A stretch of 64,000 bases of DNA. Origin: Occallatibacter riparius (lineage in GTDB: Bacteria; Acidobacteriota; Terriglobia; Terriglobales; Acidobacteriaceae). The notes beneath the pieces were generated by a model. It was not told the origin of the DNA. It searched no databases and saw only the letters and a list, made by a program, of their open reading frames with translations. Shown here piece by piece: positions 55,020 through 63,970 of the stretch (within the stretch, counting starts at the first letter, position 1; the number at the start of each line of letters is the position of its first letter). Both the position numbers and the translations under genes were made by a program. Location: the NCBI RefSeq assembly GCF_025264625.1, contig NZ_CP093313.1:1364001-1428000 (forward strand), in the 5' to 3' direction.

Positions 55020-56159
55020 TTAGAGCGCAGCGTTCGCAACGGCGAGCAATTCATCTGATGTGAGTGGAAGAGGATTGGCCTGCATGCTGCTGGCGCGGGC
55101 GGCTTCATCGACGATGCGGGCCAGGTCGGTTTCACTTATTCCCCAGGCGCGAAGTGGCGGAACCTTGAGGTCGGCGCAGAGAGTGCGGACCCAGGCGATG
55201 CCGTCGTCGGCAGTTGCATCGGCGCGGCCAGTGAGCAGGCGCGCAATGGCGGCGTAGCGTTCGAGAGCGGGATGCTGCGGAGCGCGTGCGCGCAACGCGG
55301 CGAGGTTGACTGCCATGCCGTGCGGCAGGATGGCCGCGCAAAGCGCTCCGTGCGGGGCGTCGAATGAGCCTCCAAGCGGAGAGGCAAAACCGTGCACGAC
55401 ACCAAGCCCGGCGTTGGCGAGGGCGAGGCCGCCGAACAGGCTGGCCTGGGCCATATCGCGGCGGGCTTCGCGGTCGCTGCCGTCGCGGTAGACGCGGCGA
55501 AGAGCGCCGGCGGCAAGACGAATTCCCTGAGTGCAAAATGGATCGACCAGTGGATTGGCACGCTTGCTGACGTAGGGCTCGATAAGCTGCGTGAGGGCGT
55601 CGAGGCCTGTCCTGGCGGTTACGGCAAGCGGAAGGCCCCACGTGAGTTCGGGATCAACAAGGGCGATGCGGGGCAGCATCATTGGGCTGCGCATGCTGGC
55701 TTTAACGCCATGTTCAGGAGAACCCAGCACGGCGTTGCGAGTGACTTCGCTGCCAGTGCCAGCGGTGGTGGGCACGGCGATGAACGGCAATGGCGCGATG
55801 GAGATGGAGCGGCCTCTGCCGACGACTTCGAGGAAGTCGAGCGGCTCGCCGCCGTTGGTGGCGAGCGCGGCGATAGCTTTGCCGGCGTCGATGGCGCTGC
55901 CTCCGCCGATGGAGATGATGACATCGCAGCCGGCTTGCACGGCGCGCTGTGCGCCTTGGCGGACGAGGTCGACGGTGGGCTCGCCGGGGATGGAAAAGGT
56001 CACCGCGTCGAGCGCTGAAATGAGTGCGGATGCGCGGTCGGGTGTGGCGCCAGTGACGACAAAGAAACGAGTTCCGAACGTCCGGGCTAGCTCGGGTAGT
56101 GACGCGGAGGCGCCTTCGCCGAAGATGATGCGCGTTGCGGTGGCGAACTCGAAGGGCAT
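55020..56159 (-). CDS. Iron-type alcohol dehydrogenase / maleylacetate reductase-like
   Basis: 379 residues. The cofactor site is GGGSAIDAGKA; metal ligands are Asp in TGLDALTQLIEPY, His in VVHGFASPLGG and His in DAPHGA. The SLPELA...FVVTG amino part and length fit the group with maleylacetate reductases and short-chain dehydrogenases acting on aromatic breakdown intermediates. It starts 2 nt after the ABM gene stop and both are one operon. Cytoplasmic. Substrate uncertain between maleylacetate, lactaldehyde and similar. Confidence 0.88.
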   Translation of the reverse strand: MPFEFATATRIIFGEGASASLPELARTFGTRFFVVTGATPDRASALISALDAVTFSIPGEPTVDLVRQGAQRAVQAGCDVIISIGGGSAIDAGKAIAALATNGGEPLDFLEVVGRGRSISIAPLPFIAVPTTAGTGSEVTRNAVLGSPEHGVKASMRSPMMLPRIALVDPELTWGLPLAVTARTGLDALTQLIEPYVSKRANPLVDPFCTQGIRLAAGALRRVYRDGSDREARRDMAQASLFGGLALANAGLGVVHGFASPLGGSFDAPHGALCAAILPHGMAVNLAALRARAPQHPALERYAAIARLLTGRADATADDGIAWVRTLCADLKVPPLRAWGISETDLARIVDEAARASSMQANPLPLTSDELLAVANAAL

Positions 56160-56161
56160 CC

Positions 56162-56467
56162 TTACCAGCCTTGAGCGTCGGGAAAGACCTCAGTGAATTT
56201 CACGCTCTGGCGCGGCTCGGCCATCATGGGAGCTACCGTGTCACGCCATTTCGCGTAGTGCGCGGTCTGTTTGTGCGCGGCCGGGGCTTCGGGCGTGCGG
56301 TAGACCTCGACGAGGACGAAGCGCGCGGGGTCGTCCTGCTGCTGGACGACGTCGAAGCGGGCGATGCCGGGCTCCTGAATGCTGGCGGTGGCGTTTTCGA
56401 TGGTGGCCTGCTTGAAGTCCTTAATAGATTCAGGTTTGACGTGCACGTGAACGTGGACGATGAGCAT
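56162..56467 (-). CDS. Antibiotic biosynthesis monooxygenase (ABM) domain protein
   Basis: 101 residues, a single ferredoxin-like ABM domain: [20 protein letters not shown], then a helix [34 protein letters not shown] with the family's conserved His, and [12 protein letters not shown]. Related to YgiN/LsrG types that act on quinols or small phosphorylated diketones. GGAGG lies 8 nt before ATG 56467. First gene of a two-gene operon with the iron-type dehydrogenase, which suggests oxidation followed by reduction of the same substrate. Confidence 0.85.
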   Translation of the reverse strand: MLIVHVHVHVKPESIKDFKQATIENATASIQEPGIARFDVVQQQDDPARFVLVEVYRTPEAPAAHKQTAHYAKWRDTVAPMMAEPRQSVKFTEVFPDAQGW

Positions 56468-56920
56468 GGGCGCAGCCTCCGCTCTTCATCGTAACCGGCG
56501 GAGTGTTGCGGTGATTCTTCGAGATCGACGTTTTCGGGAATGAGCGGTTCAGGAGGCGATCAGCAGACTCGAGCGGCAGTTCAAGTGTTTACTGCGAAGT
56601 TACGTTTTGGAGTTTAGTGGCAGATTTTGGGGGTTTCTGTCTATGTATTTCCATAGTGACTTAACTTACTCTACTGGAATCACTTGATCCGAAACTGATA
56701 CCCAAAAAGCGAATATACGGAGAAGCAAAAACAGGGGGAGGGGTAGCTAATTTTCTAGTAAACTTCCGATGTTCGTTGTTCAAAGAACACGGCCGGAAGA
56801 CACTGTTGCCGTCTGGAAGCAAGATAACGCGCGCAGAAGTGTGGGTCTGTGATTGCGGTCACGGGTGTGCAGGTTCTGCAACGTGCAGTGAAGTTCTGTA
56901 GCGTCCACAGGGCAAAAAGC
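56468..56920. other. Non-coding, AT-richer gap
   Basis: About 450 nt without a credible reading frame. The part 56580-56780 is distinctly richer in A and T than the flanking genes and probably holds the promoter of the ABM operon. It contains a CTATG-TATTTC-CATAG inverted repeat at 56641-56656. Confidence 0.55.
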
Positions 56921-56947
56921 AAAGGGCGCCGCTTGCGGGCGCCCTTT
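56921..56947 (-). terminator. Intrinsic terminator of the third receptor gene
   Basis: Perfect 10-bp stem (56921-56930 with 56938-56947, AAAGGGCGCC arms), 7-nt loop, 16 nt after the receptor stop. On the minus strand it is followed by GCTTTTTGCC, a T-run. Confidence 0.85.
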
Positions 56948-56963
56948 CTGTGAGGGGGTGCGG

Positions 56964-59900
56964 TCAGAATTGCAGATGCAGAGACATCTGGATCTGGCGC
57001 GGGCTGCCGATGGTGTGGGTCACGATGCCGAGGCCCGACGGGCAGGCATAGAAGCTCTCGTTGGTCTGGGAGCCGTTGGCGGTGCAGCCGGTGGGCAGGG
57101 GGGTAGTACCGGCCTCCGGGAATGGGTTGTAGTCCTGGTTCTGGGAGACGTCGTTCCCGGGCACGTCGAAGCTGGTGGTGTTGGTGAGGTTGTAGACGTC
57201 GAAGCTGTAGCGGAAGTTGTAGCGCTCGTGGATGGTGAGGTTCTTGACCAGCGACATGTCGGAGCGCTTCTGGAATGCCTGGCGGAAGATGTTGCGCTGG
57301 CCACTGGTGAAGGTGGTCTCGAAGGGATCAGACGAAGGAATTGCACCCTCCATGCCGCCGGCCGGCAGGAGAGGCAGCGTGAAGCAGGTCACCTTCAGTG
57401 CCGTGTCACCATTGAGGAACGCGCCGGATTTGCCGGTGAGCGCGTTCTTGGCGTTGCATCCCTTGGCCAGCGGAACTATGGGGTTGGTGATTCCGTTGGA
57501 GGTGGAGTAGTAGATGCTGCCGATGGCACCTGAGTAATCGATGACGCTGTAAGGCTGGCCGCTTTGCAGAACGGTGAGTCCCTGCATACCCCAGCCGTTT
57601 ACGAACCATCCGAGAACGCTGCCTTTCGCGGCGGTGTCAGGAACCTGGAAGACGTAGTTGAAGTTGATGACGTGCGCGCGGTCGAAGTCGGCGAGGCCGT
57701 AGCCGCTGCGCAGATCAAGCGGATTGTTACCGTTGTAGAAGAGGCCGAGCCCGCTCTGCTCATCAGTGGTGTGCGAGTAAGTGTAGGACGCGCCGACCTG
57801 CAGGCCGTGGCTCATGCGCTTTTCAAGGTGGGCCTGGAGGGCGTTGTAGGCATTGATGCCTGCCGCCCTGTACGCGATGGATTCAGCAGCGTAGCCGATG
57901 TAGGGAACCCGCAGGTCTACGTTGCCGCCTTCGTAAGTGGCGAGATAGGGCGAGCCGTCATCAAGATTGGCGCCGAGCACGTTGTAGCCGTAGCTGTACT
58001 TCTGCTCGTACTGGGTGCCGGCGAGCATGGGATGGCCGGGAGAGGCGATCTCAGGCTGGTTGAACGGAACCGGGACGACCTGATGGCGTCCGACATTGCC
58101 GACATATCCGATTTCAAAGGCGAGGTCATTGCGCGGCTGCCACTGGATATCGAGCGTGTAGTTGAACGTGTAGGGCAGCTTGTTGGTGCGGTCGTAGACG
58201 CCGAGGGAGATGGGCTGGCCATTGTTGATGAGACCCGGCATGTCGGTGCCGGTGTTGACAATGCTGTAGGCGTTGGGGAGATAGTTTGCCAGGTCCGACG
58301 CCTTGGGATTGCTGGGCGCGGGGTATTGCAGGGTGGTGCCGTAGGGATTGGCAAGATTGCCGCCTTCGGCAGTGGGCGGGCCGGTGGGCGGGCCGAAGCC
58401 GCCATTTCCGCCGCAGGTGGGAATGTAGTACTCGTACAGCGAACGGCCGGTGGTGGGGCAGCTTGAGACGTTGACGAAGGGAAGCTGCTGGTTGACGCCG
58501 AAGGGGCCGCCCGTCACGGTGCCGATGGCGTATCCGGGCGAGAAGTAGCTGAAGAGTTCGCCGCGATCGTAGTACATACCCCCGCCCGTGCGAACCACGA
58601 CTTTGCTGTGGAACATGGCGGGCTGCCAGGCGGCGCCGATGCGTGGAGCGATGCCCCACTGGCGGCCGGTGAGCGTTGTTTTGCTTACGCCGCGCGTGCC
58701 GTTTTCGTTGTTGCCCGCAATAATCAGGCCGGGGTTTTCGATCTGGTCCGTGCCGGAGTTGTACTTGTACGAGGACGGATCGAAGTTGAAGATGCGGCCA
58801 TATTTCTCAGTGAGTCCGCCGTCCCAGTCGTAGCGCACGCCGGCCGTGAGAGAAAGCGTAGAAGTGATCTGGAACTTGTCCTGGAGGTATGTGCCGAGCT
58901 GGTTGGCACGGTAGTAGCGATTGGCATCGCCCTGCAGGAAGCTGGTGACATAGAAGCCCGTGGCCGAACTGCCCGGAGTCACGTATCCCTGGGCGAACTG
59001 GCTGAAGTCGTCGGTGGCGATAGTGCCCTTGTCGGTGCGCGCATCGATGGTGTTGAGCTGCGTGTAGCTGTAGTTGGCTCCGAAGCTGATGGAGTGCTTG
59101 CCCTTGATCCAGACGGCGTTGCCGGAAGGAGCAATACGGTTCTGAAACACGCCGGTATTGGACGCCTGGCCTTCTGCATTCGGGCCGATGTTGAGGATGG
59201 CAGAGGCGACACCGGCGGGCTGGTTGTCACCGAGCACGTTATAGATCGATACGCCGGGGAAATACTTCGACCCAAAGACATTGATGGACGCGGTGCCGGC
59301 GGCCCCGCCCGGGATCGCGTCAGGGCCGAAGGCCTGCGTGTTGGTGCCCCATATCTTTTCACGCAGTATGCCTATGGTCTGAGTTGTGCTGATGTTCGGG
59401 CTGAGGATGAGGCTGTTGTTGATGGAAAAGACCTGCGAGCCTGCATCCAGATGCTGCGTGAACCCTGGCACGCTGGAATAGGAATAGGGCGAGATAGTTG
59501 GGTCGTGCTGATAGAAGTATTTGGCGGCGACCCGGTCTTTGCTGCTGGCGTTGTAGTCGAGATCGGCGACTACGAAGTCGGCGTGGAAGAGCGCAGTGCC
59601 GGGCAAGAAGGCGTTGTCGATGTGGGCGGCAGAGGGCGGTGCGCCGTGCAGGCCGTCATTGGGGATAAGCCACTTGCCAGGCTCGCCGGGCAGGGCAGGT
59701 GAGTTGAATAGAGCGAGGGCGGTGTGGTCGATCTGCGCCGGATTGATGCTGGTGCCGAATGAGGCGTTGGTCAGGCTGGCAAGAGCCGACGCGGAGCGAT
59801 CGTCAGTGAGACCGACTGGAACGTCGACAACCGAATCGCCGATCTCCTGGTCAGAGGCGTGAATGTGCTGATAAGAGACAAAGCCGAAGAGCTTGTCCTT

Positions 59901-60923
59901 GAAGAGCGCGCCGCCTAGGGTGCCGCCAGCTGTGTAGCGATGCAGCTGCGGGACCTTGTTGTAGTCGGGAATGTCGGCATCCTGCTTGAAGAAGAAGGGG
60001 GCTGCGTTGATCCAGTCGGTTCCGCGATTGAGGTATGCAGTTCCATGGATGGTGTTGGTGCCCGAAGCGGTGTTCAGGTCGATGTGAGCGCCGGAGGTTG
60101 AGCCTTGCTCGGCGTCATACATGGAGGCGTTGACGCGCACTTCCTGAAGGGTTTCCGGCGCAGGAGTGGGAATAGCGTTGCCGATGGAGAGGTAGACCGA
60201 AGCGACGGTCGGGATCACGCCGCCGGCACCGGTGGAGGAGGAAACGCCGGTGCTGTTGATGACGCGTGCGGAGGGCACCTGGCTGGTGCTCTTGCCGTTG
60301 AACAGGTTGGTGGTATCAACGCCGTTTAGAGAGAAGCTGTTGCTGGTGTCGCGTTGGCCGTTTGCCCAGATGGGTGCGTTGCCAAGGCCGCTGTTGGCGC
60401 CAGTGCCTCCAGATAGCTCGGCGGTCACGCCCGGGGAGAGGATGGCGACGCCGGTGAAGCTGCCGGTAGCCAGTGGCACGGCGTCGATCTGCGCGGCGTC
60501 GAGGACGTATCCGACGGTGGTATCGACTGCGTTCATTAAGGGCACCGCGTCCACTTCAATGGTGGTGGTGGTCTGGCCGATCTGCAGCGATGCGTTCACG
60601 GTGGCAGTGCGATCTGCCTGCACGAGAATGTGCTGCGTCTTCTGGACGTTGAATCCGTTGGCGCTGAAGGTCAGGGTGTAGGAGCCAATGGGGAGATTAA
60701 CGAAGTTATATAGACCGGTGGTGGTGGTTGTGGCGCTTCTGGAGAAGGACGTCTGCTCGTCGACGGCGGTGACGGTGGCGCCCGCCAGCAGACCGCCCGA
60801 GGAGTCTGACACTGCGCCGGTGATTCCGCCCAGAGTTTGCTGTGCATTCAAGGAATTGGAAATCGAGAGGACGGCAGCGAGCGCGAAAAGCAGACTCGCA
60901 ACGCATAGAGGGATGCGCAACAT
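56964..60923 (-). CDS. Oar-like TonB-dependent outer membrane receptor
   Basis: 1319 residues from ATG 60923 (MLRIPLCVASLLFALAAVLS), a clean signal peptide; the longer frame starts at a TTG without RBS. The carboxypeptidase-regulatory-like domain begins GGITGAVSDSSGGLLAGATV; the plug region carries IWANGQRDTSNSFSLNGVDT; the barrel ends IQMSLHLQF with a terminal aromatic residue. Longest of the three receptors here, and its plug has an unusual Asn/Ser/Thr-rich stretch. A perfect inverted repeat at 61072-61106 lies about 150 nt upstream. Its upstream neighbours encode a multihaem cytochrome and an NHL protein. Ligand not known. Confidence 0.9.
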   Translation of the reverse strand: MLRIPLCVASLLFALAAVLSISNSLNAQQTLGGITGAVSDSSGGLLAGATVTAVDEQTSFSRSATTTTTGLYNFVNLPIGSYTLTFSANGFNVQKTQHILVQADRTATVNASLQIGQTTTTIEVDAVPLMNAVDTTVGYVLDAAQIDAVPLATGSFTGVAILSPGVTAELSGGTGANSGLGNAPIWANGQRDTSNSFSLNGVDTTNLFNGKSTSQVPSARVINSTGVSSSTGAGGVIPTVASVYLSIGNAIPTPAPETLQEVRVNASMYDAEQGSTSGAHIDLNTASGTNTIHGTAYLNRGTDWINAAPFFFKQDADIPDYNKVPQLHRYTAGGTLGGALFKDKLFGFVSYQHIHASDQEIGDSVVDVPVGLTDDRSASALASLTNASFGTSINPAQIDHTALALFNSPALPGEPGKWLIPNDGLHGAPPSAAHIDNAFLPGTALFHADFVVADLDYNASSKDRVAAKYFYQHDPTISPYSYSSVPGFTQHLDAGSQVFSINNSLILSPNISTTQTIGILREKIWGTNTQAFGPDAIPGGAAGTASINVFGSKYFPGVSIYNVLGDNQPAGVASAILNIGPNAEGQASNTGVFQNRIAPSGNAVWIKGKHSISFGANYSYTQLNTIDARTDKGTIATDDFSQFAQGYVTPGSSATGFYVTSFLQGDANRYYRANQLGTYLQDKFQITSTLSLTAGVRYDWDGGLTEKYGRIFNFDPSSYKYNSGTDQIENPGLIIAGNNENGTRGVSKTTLTGRQWGIAPRIGAAWQPAMFHSKVVVRTGGGMYYDRGELFSYFSPGYAIGTVTGGPFGVNQQLPFVNVSSCPTTGRSLYEYYIPTCGGNGGFGPPTGPPTAEGGNLANPYGTTLQYPAPSNPKASDLANYLPNAYSIVNTGTDMPGLINNGQPISLGVYDRTNKLPYTFNYTLDIQWQPRNDLAFEIGYVGNVGRHQVVPVPFNQPEIASPGHPMLAGTQYEQKYSYGYNVLGANLDDGSPYLATYEGGNVDLRVPYIGYAAESIAYRAAGINAYNALQAHLEKRMSHGLQVGASYTYSHTTDEQSGLGLFYNGNNPLDLRSGYGLADFDRAHVINFNYVFQVPDTAAKGSVLGWFVNGWGMQGLTVLQSGQPYSVIDYSGAIGSIYYSTSNGITNPIVPLAKGCNAKNALTGKSGAFLNGDTALKVTCFTLPLLPAGGMEGAIPSSDPFETTFTSGQRNIFRQAFQKRSDMSLVKNLTIHERYNFRYSFDVYNLTNTTSFDVPGNDVSQNQDYNPFPEAGTTPLPTGCTANGSQTNESFYACPSGLGIVTHTIGSPRQIQMSLHLQF

Positions 60924-61071
60924 AAGAATCTTCAATGGATCGGCCTCAGAAATGGAGTGGTCCCGCAGAGGATGAGAGCTCAAGAACTGCGCTGTCTCTT
61001 CTGGCCCTTGTTTTCAGATGAAGGAGTTATTCGATGCCTTACGGGGATGTTTACAGCATAGTGAATCGGCG

Positions 61072-61106
61072 GCGGAAATCCATATGTTTTCCATAAGGAT
61101 TTCCGC
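61072..61106. repeat. Perfect inverted repeat ahead of the third receptor gene
   Basis: GCGGAAATCC (61072-61081) and GGATTTCCGC (61097-61106), 15 nt apart. It lies between the NHL gene and the receptor gene, both minus-strand. No T-run follows, so an operator is as likely as a transcript-end hairpin. Confidence 0.55.
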
Positions 61107-61135
61107 TGCGATGATGTTGCGGGATTTGGAGGGAG

Positions 61136-62458
61136 CTACTGGTTTGGCGGAGCGCTCGGAGTAGCCGGTGCGGGCGCTGCCGGCTTTTCTGCGGCGGTTG
61201 TATCAGGCTTTGCAGGAGATGCCGGGGCGGCCTTTTGATGGTGCTGCGAGCCCTTTTGCTGGTCTTCCTCGTGCTTTGCCTTCTCTGCCGCGGCTTCAGT
61301 GTCGGTGACGTAGCGGAACATCTGCAGACGGCCGGGATACTGTTCGGCCGTGTAAACGCGGTTGTTTTTGCTATCAACAGCTACCCCGACCAGTGCCTTG
61401 AACTGGCCGGGCAGCTCGCCGTGACCCTGGCCGATGAACGTAAGAAGCTGACCCTCGCGATTGAAGATCTGCAGGCGGTCCTGCATCTCATCTGCAACCC
61501 AAATGTGGCCATCGGAATCAACCGCGATTCCCTTGGGGCGCGCGAAGTATCCGGGACCATCGCCGGCTTTGCCGAAGGTGCTGATGAAGTTGCCATCGGC
61601 ATCGAAGATCTCGACGCGGTTGTTGAGAGTATCGGTGACGTAGACGTTTCCGTCGGAATCGACGGCGACTCCCTGCGGCGCGCCGAAGTCGCCTGGGGTA
61701 GTGAGGAAGTGATTCTTACCGGCGGTACCGATGCGGCGCAGCAGTTTGTGGCTGTCGGCGTCGTAGACCACGACCTGGTCCTGCTGGGTATCGACGACGT
61801 AGAGAAGGCGGTTCGTTGTATCGATCGCCAGTCCCACGGGGTCTACCAACCCTTCGGCGATCTGTCCTTCCAGTTCATGCTTGGGGCTGAAGATCAGGAT
61901 GCGGCGCGCCTTGCCGTCGGAGACAAACAGACGGTCGTCGTCGTCAATGGCGACACCGTTGATCCATCCGAAATGAGCTTCGTAGCCGTTGCGGATCATC
62001 TCGGTGTCGTGAGTTTCAGGATTGAAGATGAACACGGCGCCAACTTTTTGATCAGCGGTGTAGACCAGTCCCTTCGAGTCGACGGCAATGCCGTAGGGGC
62101 CGATGAGCTGAAACGGGAAATTCTTGGTGCTGGCCTTTTCCTGGTCGGTCTGGCCGCCGGCGAGGCGATCCATCCAGCTCGCCTTGGGTTTGGTGGTCTG
62201 TGCAGAGTAGTCGATCTTGCTGCCGGCAAAGTAATCGAGCCACTTGATGCGTGCAACGTTGGGGGGGCTGGGCCAGGCCAGCTTTTTGGGATCGAAGGGG
62301 AACTTCCGCGGCCCCTCTACGACGGCAGGCGATGCTGCATTGGCCTTCTTTTTCTTTTCTGCGCGCGCGGTGAAAGGAATGATAAGAGCGAGCGCGGCGA
62401 GCAGAAGCAGAATCGCGGAGCGGCGGGTGCGAGTTGGGTTCAAAGAAGTACGAAGCAT
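61136..62458 (-). CDS. Exported NHL-repeat beta-propeller protein
   Basis: 440 residues. Signal peptide with core AILLLLAALALIIPFTARA. Six NHL-type blades from about 115 to 385, each with a GIAVDSxGxVYxAD pattern (PYGIAVDSKGLVYTADQ, INGVAIDDDDRLFVSDGK, PQGVAVDSDGNVYVTDT, PKGIAVDSDGHIWVADE, LVGVAVDSKNNRVYTAEQ). A Lys/Ala/Pro-rich tail ends the chain. Such propellers are binding scaffolds. It starts 12 nt after the multihaem cytochrome gene stop, so the two are one operon and probably work together in the periplasm or on the cell surface. Confidence 0.9.
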   Translation of the reverse strand: MLRTSLNPTRTRRSAILLLLAALALIIPFTARAEKKKKANAASPAVVEGPRKFPFDPKKLAWPSPPNVARIKWLDYFAGSKIDYSAQTTKPKASWMDRLAGGQTDQEKASTKNFPFQLIGPYGIAVDSKGLVYTADQKVGAVFIFNPETHDTEMIRNGYEAHFGWINGVAIDDDDRLFVSDGKARRILIFSPKHELEGQIAEGLVDPVGLAIDTTNRLLYVVDTQQDQVVVYDADSHKLLRRIGTAGKNHFLTTPGDFGAPQGVAVDSDGNVYVTDTLNNRVEIFDADGNFISTFGKAGDGPGYFARPKGIAVDSDGHIWVADEMQDRLQIFNREGQLLTFIGQGHGELPGQFKALVGVAVDSKNNRVYTAEQYPGRLQMFRYVTDTEAAAEKAKHEEDQQKGSQHHQKAAPASPAKPDTTAAEKPAAPAPATPSAPPNQ

Positions 62459-62470
62459 TTGAATCTCCAG

Positions 62471-63970
62471 CTATTTCCCGGGGGAAGTAGTCTCCTTCAT
62501 GTTCATCCGGTTCTTGTGGCAGTTGTCGCAGAAGGCCAAGTTGTTAGCCTGGTCTTTGACGAGAAGCCCAGGCTGCGCCGATGCATGCGGCTGGTGGCAC
62601 GATAGACAGCTCAACGGAGTGCGAACCCTGGACTGGTTGCTCGGATCCATCACGTCGGAAACGGGATGGTATTCGACTGGATGGCCGAGCCCAAAGCGCA
62701 GCGGCAGAACCGGCACTTTGTTCTTTTGGTAGTAGTCCTCAGGCAGTTTCACTGAGCCGTTGAAGATGGTCAGCAGCTTCTCGCCCTCGACGTGTTTGGG
62801 AGCCGAATCGGGTCCGTGGCACTCGAGGCACAGGGCGTTACCTTTGGCGCGGAGCAGATGCTCGTTGTCGCCGCCGTGGGGTGTATGGCATGTGGCGCAT
62901 CCCTGCTCAAAGGCGGGCTGGTGATGAACCGATTTCTTGCGCAGGTCGTCGATGTCGCTGTGGCACGTAGTGCAGATGTTTACTGCATCGGTCTTGGGCA
63001 GGCCGGGCTGCTTGCTGGCATGGGGATTGTGGCAGTCCGTACAGTCGCCCGCGGCGCCTGGGTGCTGCACCTTGGCAGTTTCGATGGCCTTGGCCTTGTC
63101 ATCATGGCACGTGACGCAGAGCGCTTTGACGTCAGTCTGGGTGAGCACCACCTTGCCGTCTTTGGCGGGCGCATGACAGGTGTCGCAGCCATTGCCCTGG
63201 AAGGGCACATGCTGGAACTTCACCATCAGTTTGGGCGAATCGGACTGGTGCGGATCATGGCATTGCGTGCAGTTGGCCGTGGCGAACGGCTGGCCGTTGT
63301 GCGCCTTCACAAGAGCGGCGTCTTTGGCATCGTGGCAGTCGAGGCAGAGAGCCGGGGCGGCCTTGGTGAGATGGAAGTGGTTTTCCTGCGTGGGCTCAGC
63401 ACCGGTTTTGTGGGTGGTGTGGCAGGTGTCGCAGCCTCCATCGAGAGCGAGGTGATGGCTGCCCTTTTCCGGGACATTCAACCCCTGCTTGTGGCACTGC
63501 AGGCAGAGGTTCTCCTTCTCACTGCCGGACTCCGCTTTGAGCAGCTGGTTCGGGTTATCGCTGCTGTGCGGGTCGTGGCAGGTGGTGCAGTCACGCACGG
63601 CCGGAGGATGGACCCTGCCTTTGATATCCGCCGCTTTCTTGTCTGCGTGGCAGGTTAGGCAAAGAGCGCCGGTAGTTGCCGTGATGAGCTTGACGCGGGT
63701 CACATCCTTGTTCACGCGGATCTCATGGCAACTGAGACATCCAGCGGCGATTGCTGTGTGGACGTGCTTACCCTTGGATTTCTCCTCATGGCACTCGAGG
63801 CACTTTTTCGCGTCGGTGTTCTTGTCGAGCGGGACGGGGTGAACCGCGGCGTGTGCGCGGGAGGCAAACATGACGGACAGAAAGAGGATGGAGGCAAGAA
63901 GAAGCCACCGGCGGACGTGTCTCCGGCGGGCCGGATGCGAGAACGGGGCGTATTGCGAGAGCGGCATCAT
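62471..63970 (-). CDS. Sixteen-haem c-type cytochrome
   Basis: 499 residues with a signal sequence (RRWLLLASILFLSVMFASRAHA, about 20-41). Sixteen CxxCH haem-binding motifs are visible, from CLECH and CLSCH near the amino end to CLSCH and CDNCH at the end, many in the doubled arrangement CxxCHxPH (CTTCHDPH, CTQCHDPH, CTDCHNPH, CATCHTPH). Between them extra His residues can serve as axial ligands. This is the doubled-CXXCH multihaem family, moving electrons through the periplasm or across the outer membrane. ATG 63970 or 63967; GGAA lies 5-6 nt upstream. Cotranscribed with the NHL protein. Confidence 0.93.
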   Translation of the reverse strand: MMPLSQYAPFSHPARRRHVRRWLLLASILFLSVMFASRAHAAVHPVPLDKNTDAKKCLECHEEKSKGKHVHTAIAAGCLSCHEIRVNKDVTRVKLITATTGALCLTCHADKKAADIKGRVHPPAVRDCTTCHDPHSSDNPNQLLKAESGSEKENLCLQCHKQGLNVPEKGSHHLALDGGCDTCHTTHKTGAEPTQENHFHLTKAAPALCLDCHDAKDAALVKAHNGQPFATANCTQCHDPHQSDSPKLMVKFQHVPFQGNGCDTCHAPAKDGKVVLTQTDVKALCVTCHDDKAKAIETAKVQHPGAAGDCTDCHNPHASKQPGLPKTDAVNICTTCHSDIDDLRKKSVHHQPAFEQGCATCHTPHGGDNEHLLRAKGNALCLECHGPDSAPKHVEGEKLLTIFNGSVKLPEDYYQKNKVPVLPLRFGLGHPVEYHPVSDVMDPSNQSRVRTPLSCLSCHQPHASAQPGLLVKDQANNLAFCDNCHKNRMNMKETTSPGK

